Virus record (IMG/VR): IMGVR_UViG_3300042565_001438
Coordinates: 1 to 40,428 of that record
DNA: 40,428 bases
Source: a virus
Reading direction: 5' to 3' (one strand)
Shown here in pieces: positions 35,356-40,428 of the stretch. The notes beneath the pieces were generated by a model that saw only the letters and a program-made list of their open reading frames with translations, had not been told where the DNA came from and searched no databases. The first letter of the stretch is position 1. The number at the start of each line of letters is the position of its first letter. The translations under genes were made by a program, and so were the position numbers.

Positions 35356-36894
35356 CTACGACGCCTTGAGGGCTGCGACTTCGGCTTCCAATGTTTCAAT
35401 CCTGGCGGTTGCCTTTTGCAGCGCTTTAAGCATTGGCGTGATTAGCTGGGTGTAGTGAACTCCGCGAAGCTCTGCATTGCCGTCTACATCGTCATAAAAG
35501 CAAAGCTCTGGAGCGACGGTTTCTACTTCTTCTGCAATCAGACCGTATTCAAGCTCGTCATAAGTTTCTTCTGTGTAATTTTCGTTTGCGTCTTTTTTGC
35601 GCCTATTAAAGCTAACAGGATTTAACTGATACAGCCAATCAGTGTTCTCAATAGAATTAATGTTTGCCTTGCTTGCCTTAATTGAGCTTACATAGCCCAT
35701 TAAGCCAGTGTTGTCGATGTATAGGTCTCTATTTGTCCCTCCAACACCGTCATTGTAAACATCGCCCCAGATAACGCTACCGTCGTTTTTAATCGTCAAT
35801 CTGGCAGTCGGACTAGCCGAGCCATCGCTACAGGTGGAGAACACTAAGCGTGACGGATAGTCATTCGTTCCTTGCTGCGCGTCGGCTATGCCTGCAATAC
35901 GCGCACCGACGCCTCCATCGTTGGGGCCGAAATCGATGATGCCCATCGTGGCACCTTCGCCCATCCCAGATGGTGCGACACCACGCCGGAGTGAAATTCC
36001 ACCAGTTCCGGCACTTGCGCCTGTATCTCCTTGGATCTGGAGGTAGTTACTACCAGACCCACTAGACGTGCCAACTAAGAGCCTGCCGGAGCTGTCGATG
36101 CGGGCGCGTTCGGCGTTTGCTGTCAGAAATCTAAGCGGACCAGCGCTTGAAGCATTGCTAATACCGATGTCAAATCCTTGAGTGGTGGAAGAATAAATGT
36201 TTGTATAATTCGAGCCAGTGAACTCAAGTTCGTTTAATGCAGCATCGTTTTCTATTGTTAGTCTTCCGCTGGGGCTAGTAGTGCCAATCCCTAATTTGCC
36301 GTCGTTGGTAAGGCTAAGGCGATATGCCGAAGTATTTACGTTGTAAAAATGCAAACCATTGCTGCCGCCTGAGCCACCACTACCCGTTTGGACAATGAAG
36401 TCTGATACCGAGTTGTCAATCCTGAAATCAGTGCTGGATCCACTGCCAATAATCCTTAGCAGTGTTGTGCTTCCTGAAACAGTGAGGTTGCTGCTAGGGC
36501 TACTAGTCCCCAGACCTACCAGACCATTGGAGTCAACAAACAGCCGACCAGTGCCGCCCGTGCTGATGGCAACCTGATCGGTGCCAGGGCTGTAGATGCC
36601 GGTATCGGTGCCGCTGTCTTTGAAGTAGATGGACGGTGCTGCGGCCGAGCCGTTCTCAATCGCCAGCGTGCTCCACTCGCCGTCAAGCTGGAACAGGGTG
36701 ATCCAGGCGTTGTTCGCAGCGTTGCGCAGCTTGAGCAGGCCGGTGGTCGTGTCTGCCCACCACTGATAGGCGTAGGTGGTGCTGGGTGCCGTGGCGCCGC
36801 TGTTGTTGCTGACGATGGCGGCGAGGCCGTTGTTGATGTCAGATCGGACGGCCGCACCGGTGCCGTTAGCGATGACGTAATCGTGTTGAGCCAT
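35356..36894 (-). CDS. Tail fibre with C-terminal peptidase S74 chaperone domain
   Basis: This 512-residue protein has a fibre-like beta-repeat middle with the pattern GLVGLGTSSPSSNLTVSGST and GKLGIGTTSPSGRLTIENDA, and GRLLVGTSSGS. The last 110 residues are an intramolecular chaperone of the S74 type. The segment GYVSSIKASKANINSI contains the cleavage Ser and Lys, followed by QLNPVSFNRRK and GLIAEEVETVAPELCFYD, and an end coiled coil (KALQKATARIETLEAEVAAL). The chaperone folds the trimer and cuts itself off. It sits between J and the integrase, so it may be a side fibre. Confidence 0.9.
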   Translation of the reverse strand: MAQHDYVIANGTGAAVRSDINNGLAAIVSNNSGATAPSTTYAYQWWADTTTGLLKLRNAANNAWITLFQLDGEWSTLAIENGSAAAPSIYFKDSGTDTGIYSPGTDQVAISTGGTGRLFVDSNGLVGLGTSSPSSNLTVSGSTTLLRIIGSGSSTDFRIDNSVSDFIVQTGSGGSGGSNGLHFYNVNTSAYRLSLTNDGKLGIGTTSPSGRLTIENDAALNELEFTGSNYTNIYSSTTQGFDIGISNASSAGPLRFLTANAERARIDSSGRLLVGTSSGSGSNYLQIQGDTGASAGTGGISLRRGVAPSGMGEGATMGIIDFGPNDGGVGARIAGIADAQQGTNDYPSRLVFSTCSDGSASPTARLTIKNDGSVIWGDVYNDGVGGTNRDLYIDNTGLMGYVSSIKASKANINSIENTDWLYQLNPVSFNRRKKDANENYTEETYDELEYGLIAEEVETVAPELCFYDDVDGNAELRGVHYTQLITPMLKALQKATARIETLEAEVAALKAS

Positions 36895-36917
36895 AACAAG
36901 GCCACTTTGCTACCAGT

Positions 36918-39900
36918 TTAAGCGCCCTTGCCAAATCCCACCGCAGTCCATAGGAAGTTCCTGCTCACTGCCGTGCCAGAGCTGTTTCTGAAGGTCACAT
37001 CAAAGCCGGTATTGCTGACGTTGGTGACGTTGTAGTAGTCGCCTGTCGCCAGGTTCTGCGCCACGATGCCAATGCTGGGCAGGTAGGCATTGCTGCCGCC
37101 CAAGCCGGTGGCGCCGGTAAAGAAGGCTTTGTCGAATGCCACTGAGTAGGTGCCAGCGCCGCTGCTGACGGCTCCAACCGACTGCTCAGTCCTGCGCTGG
37201 AAGGTGGCCTCATAGCCCAGCTCGTCCACCAGGATGCCTTGCGCTGGGTTGTTGCTGATCAGCTCGGCCTTGAACTGGAAGCCGCGCCCGAGGAAGGTGC
37301 CGTTCACGAACTCTTGCCAGCCGGACCATGTAGGCGTGCCGCTGGGGTTGTCAGGCGTGCGGCGCAGATACAGCTTGGCGTTGACCTGGTCGATCACGCC
37401 GCCATCCCAATCTGCCCAGTCGTCAACATTTGCGGTGCGGCTGTCCACCAGATCGCTGGGGAAGTAGCCACGGGTGACGAAGTAGCGCTTGAGATCCAGT
37501 GCAAAGCTGGCACCCAGGTCGAGGGTGTTGGCGAACTCGTAAATGCCGAGCGCCTCCATGGTCCCGTAGAAGTCCAGCGTCGCAATCGAATCGAAGTCGG
37601 GGATGTCATCGAACAGGCCGGTGGCATCCAGCGTCAACGCGTCGAGATCGTCGCTGTAGAAGACATCGGTCTTGGCGCCCTGAAATGGCGGGGTGTCCTG
37701 ATCCTCGCGGCGGGTCTGCACCAGCAGTTGCCCAACGGCATCCGGGAAGTCCACGATCACGCTGGCCTCGGTCGGGCTCTGGCGGCGGCCGTCATCCTCG
37801 AACTTGACCAGGATCTCGCCTTCGACCAATGGGACGATCGCCTCGGTGCTGTAGCCAGCGACCGCAGGGATCAGGTCGACGCTGTTGCTCCAGGTGCCGG
37901 TGCCATCGGTCAGGTTGGTATGGCGGATGTGGACGCGGCCAGCAACGCGCACGTCCAGGTCGACCGTGGCATCCCAGCGCAGCCGAGCGCTGTTGGCGCT
38001 GATCGGTTCGATGGTCAGGTTCTGAACGTTGCCCGGTGGCTCGGTCTTGCCGATCAGGTTGAAGGTCGCTGTCGCTGGGTTGCTGACGCCGCCGAGGCTG
38101 TTGATCGACTGCACCCGAACCTGCAGCGTGCCAGCGTCCAAGCCCTCGATGCGGGTACTGGGGCTGTTGGTGTCGATCTGCGAGAAGTTGTTGTTGCCAA
38201 GCCGGTAGATCACCCGGTAGGACTGCACCAGTTGTGTTGGCGGCACCCAGCTCAGCTCAAACGCGGTGCGGACGTTCTGGCCATCGGTGTACAGGTGCTC
38301 CGTGCCAGTCAGGCCGGTGGGCGACTGCGGCAGGGCGGACAGGTTGCTGATGTCTCGCGTCTGCAGCTTGATGTCCGACTCGATGGCGGCGTAGATGCTG
38401 CTGTTGTACGCCAGCGCTGTCACGCCATAGATGCCGTCCTCGGCCTCGGCCACGCTGACGACTCGGAACTGCTGCGTCTGCAGGCTGGTGTTCTGCATGA
38501 CCCAGATGCTCTCGGCGTTGGGCGCTTCGCTGAATGCGCTCGTGACCGTGACCACACCAGCAGCCAGGGTGCTGACGCTGCGGGTCTCGGCCAGGCCGGT
38601 GGGCATCAGGACGCTGATCGTGGGCGAGGTGCCGAGCGTGATGCCGGTGGCGTCGTCGAGCGTGACGGTCGTGGTTGTTGCTGCTGCAATGCGGCCGCCG
38701 CGCCTGCTGCCAGCCTTGACCGGATCGGCCACGTCGATCACCATGCCAGGGCGTAGCACGATGCCCGAATCAATCGACACTGAGAAGGTGACGGTCTCGG
38801 TTAGGTTCTGCTCGGACAGCAGCGCCCACTTGCCAGCACGGTGCGCCTGCCCTTGCGAATAGCAGCCGACTGCCTTGATGTCTTTGTTGATGATGCCGTA
38901 CTTGGCAACGGCTGACGCATCCTCGACGTACTCATAGGACACCTCGCCCAGATTGTCGTAGTCCTGATAAGCCACCGTTGCCGTGGTGTGCCGTGCCTTC
39001 TGCGATGAGCCGCTGTAGTTGAATAGCCCATCAACCACGTTGGCGGGGGTCAGCAGATACTGCGGATCAGATGGCTTGTCCTGCAGCACCACCATGGCGC
39101 CGGCGCCGTAGTAGGCAATGCCACGGAACAGCGCGACGAACTCTTGGATGACGTTATAAACCTCGTCCCTGCTGTTGATCAGCATGTTGCAACTGAACCG
39201 TGGCTCCTGACCGCCGCGACCGTTGCTGACCAGCGCGTTGCAGTATTGGCTGATGGCGAAAAAGTCGTAACGGTCCAGGCTGCTGGCCGGGATGCTGGCG
39301 CCGTAGCGGGTGTTGGTCAGCAGATCCCACAGGCACCACGCTGGGTCGTTGGTCCAGGTAGCAGCGCCGAAGGTGCCATCCCAGACGCCGCTATAGGTAA
39401 CGCGCCCGAGGTAGGTAGTCGTGTCGACCGTGGCATTGCTGGGCAGTTGCACCTTGATGCCACGCACCAGATACTTGCGGGCTGGGATGCCTTTGAACTG
39501 GCGACTGTCGAAGCGCAGAAATGCCAGTGCGCTGTTGGGGTATCTGAACTTCTCGTCAATAATTTCTGTGTAGCTGAACCAGAACGTGCGGTTCTGCCGG
39601 CGGGCGCTTGACTCATCGGCGCTGATCCGCTCCAGCCTGATGTCAACCGGAAACGCACCGCTCAGGCTGATGATGTAATCACGCTGGTAGGCGTTGGTTG
39701 TCTTGCCGCTGATCGTGTCTTCAAAGACGGTCGTGTAGCCGCCGCCGTTGTACTGCACCCTGCAGCGGATGCTGACGCTGTGGCCGATGATGTCGCCATC
39801 GTCCTCGATGATCTGCAGCGCTGGCACCTGCACCGTGATCCGGGCGCGGTCCACATCCGAGTCGGTGATCTGCCGGGTGACGGATGCAGCAGCGGTGATC

Positions 39901-40428
39901 TCGACGTTGACGGCCTGCTCTGATTCGATGCCGTTGGTGTTGGGGATGTAGCTCTGCGCTTGCGTGCCAGTGCGGGTGACGACGGTGTAACCCGTGAAGT
40001 TGTCAATCCCGCTGCTGCTTTGAACGGGCGTTCCATCCAGGTAGATGCCCTGCACGCCATTTTCGATGCCTTGGATTTCGCCCTCGCTGATCAGGTCAAG
40101 GACGCTGGCAAATTGGACTGACTGCAGGCTGTCGTCAGCCTCAGATGGGACGTGGGTTGTGCCACCGCCACCTTTGCCACCGCCACCGCCGCCTGCACCT
40201 TGCAGCACGCCGAGGCCAGCGTTGTGAACCCGGATGCCGCCAGCGATGAAGGTGTGATGCCCCTCGACGGTCAGGTTGTAGACCGTGCCAGCGGGCAGTT
40301 CTTCGCGGCCGACGATAGGACGCAGGTGGTTGTTCTCGTCCACCAAGCAGTCATCAGCGCCAAGGCTGCCGATCGCAACGAAGGCATTGAACTGGTTCAG
40401 CACCCAGTGATTCGGGGTTGCATCCAGT
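36918..40428 (-). CDS. Tail tip / host-specificity protein J, rest of the gene (5' end beyond window)
   Basis: This is residues of about 77-1245 of the J-like protein, open at the right edge; its N-terminus would be supplied by the copy at 1-1176 across the circle. It carries the Hint block F (residues 125-145), the glycine-rich linker and the J core (SVLDLISEGEIQG, then an SPYA-like beta body including GIPARKYLVRGIKVQLP). Two FN3-like domains follow (FELSWVPPTQLVQSYRVIYR and SARLRWDATVDLDVRVAGRV). The C-terminal part ends with GAGTYSVAFDKAFFTG and SNTGFDVTFRNSSGTAV. It binds the host receptor. This allele differs at several residues from the left copy. Confidence 0.9.
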   Translation of the reverse strand, partial: LDATPNHWVLNQFNAFVAIGSLGADDCLVDENNHLRPIVGREELPAGTVYNLTVEGHHTFIAGGIRVHNAGLGVLQGAGGGGGGKGGGGTTHVPSEADDSLQSVQFASVLDLISEGEIQGIENGVQGIYLDGTPVQSSSGIDNFTGYTVVTRTGTQAQSYIPNTNGIESEQAVNVEITAAASVTRQITDSDVDRARITVQVPALQIIEDDGDIIGHSVSIRCRVQYNGGGYTTVFEDTISGKTTNAYQRDYIISLSGAFPVDIRLERISADESSARRQNRTFWFSYTEIIDEKFRYPNSALAFLRFDSRQFKGIPARKYLVRGIKVQLPSNATVDTTTYLGRVTYSGVWDGTFGAATWTNDPAWCLWDLLTNTRYGASIPASSLDRYDFFAISQYCNALVSNGRGGQEPRFSCNMLINSRDEVYNVIQEFVALFRGIAYYGAGAMVVLQDKPSDPQYLLTPANVVDGLFNYSGSSQKARHTTATVAYQDYDNLGEVSYEYVEDASAVAKYGIINKDIKAVGCYSQGQAHRAGKWALLSEQNLTETVTFSVSIDSGIVLRPGMVIDVADPVKAGSRRGGRIAAATTTTVTLDDATGITLGTSPTISVLMPTGLAETRSVSTLAAGVVTVTSAFSEAPNAESIWVMQNTSLQTQQFRVVSVAEAEDGIYGVTALAYNSSIYAAIESDIKLQTRDISNLSALPQSPTGLTGTEHLYTDGQNVRTAFELSWVPPTQLVQSYRVIYRLGNNNFSQIDTNSPSTRIEGLDAGTLQVRVQSINSLGGVSNPATATFNLIGKTEPPGNVQNLTIEPISANSARLRWDATVDLDVRVAGRVHIRHTNLTDGTGTWSNSVDLIPAVAGYSTEAIVPLVEGEILVKFEDDGRRQSPTEASVIVDFPDAVGQLLVQTRREDQDTPPFQGAKTDVFYSDDLDALTLDATGLFDDIPDFDSIATLDFYGTMEALGIYEFANTLDLGASFALDLKRYFVTRGYFPSDLVDSRTANVDDWADWDGGVIDQVNAKLYLRRTPDNPSGTPTWSGWQEFVNGTFLGRGFQFKAELISNNPAQGILVDELGYEATFQRRTEQSVGAVSSGAGTYSVAFDKAFFTGATGLGGSNAYLPSIGIVAQNLATGDYYNVTNVSNTGFDVTFRNSSGTAVSRNFLWTAVGFGKGA
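39480..40428. repeat. Right copy of terminal overlap
   Basis: The partner of bases 1-949 (offset 39479), about 90% identical; the last 99 bases (40330-40428) match 851-949 exactly. It lies wholly within the J-like gene. Confidence 0.85.

Noticed and set aside
37239-38756. Long plus-strand ORF (505 codons) opposite the J-like gene
   Set aside because: It is antisense to a well supported structural gene, has biased Arg/Gly/Asp/Val composition typical of a GC-rich shadow frame, and matches no family.

Overview
The window is an almost complete genome of a tailed, siphovirus-type phage. It encodes a lambda-like tail (major tail protein, frameshifted G/GT chaperone, tape measure, then M-, L-, K-, I- and J-like proteins). 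It also has a large terminase, a DUF4055-type portal, its own replication genes and a tyrosine integrase, so it is probably temperate. No ribosomal RNA, tRNA, metabolic or other host genes were found. Several small proteins resemble families I know from phages of aquatic bacteria, especially picocyanobacteria. A cyanophage is the best guess for the host, but this is an inference. The last 949 bases are a second, about 90% identical version of the first 949 bases, and the final 99 bases are identical. The simplest reading is a circular or circularly permuted genome of about 39.5 kb whose J-like gene spans the junction and was assembled from two strain variants.

Layout. Bases 1-16746 hold the structural module on the minus strand, read right to left. 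It runs TerL, small basic proteins, portal, collagen-like protein, scaffold, major capsid, connectors, tail tube, chaperones, tape measure and tail tip. Four intrinsic terminators on this strand are each followed directly by a promoter-like sequence, three within the structural module and one before the RecB-like nuclease. Bases 16923-19213 (minus) hold two tiny ORFs, a probable small terminase, an ArdA-like antirestriction protein and an unknown partner. Bases 19352-20201 (plus) and 20228-22091 (minus) are early genes, including a RecB-like nuclease and an ssDNA-binding protein. Bases 22235-31350 (plus) form the replication operon: primase-helicase, HTH protein, dCTP deaminase, DUF3310 protein, two tandem zinc-ribbon paralogues, family A DNA polymerase, a ribbon-helix-helix protein and many small ORFs. 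Bases 31329-33847 are the lysis region (minus): a two-domain endolysin and small membrane proteins, interrupted by a plus-strand HNH gene. Then come a DUF7936-like protein, the integrase, an S74 tail fibre and the J-like protein.

Most notable signals: (1) a 130-residue intein-like Hint domain with Ala at +1, inserted in the glycine-rich N-terminus of the J-like protein; (2) two canonical -1 slippery heptamers, the expected one in the tail chaperone (CCCAAAG) and an unexpected one (AAAAAAG) two codons before the stop of the holin-like gene, predicting a 113-residue fusion; (3) a word, GCTCCAG, about ten times over-represented and about 6:1 biased to one strand regardless of gene direction; (4) eight iteron-like repeats inside the end of the primase-helicase gene; (5) tandem NrdR-type zinc-ribbon paralogues sharing a second four-cysteine module; (6) a palindromic operator over the -10 of the ribbon-helix-helix gene.
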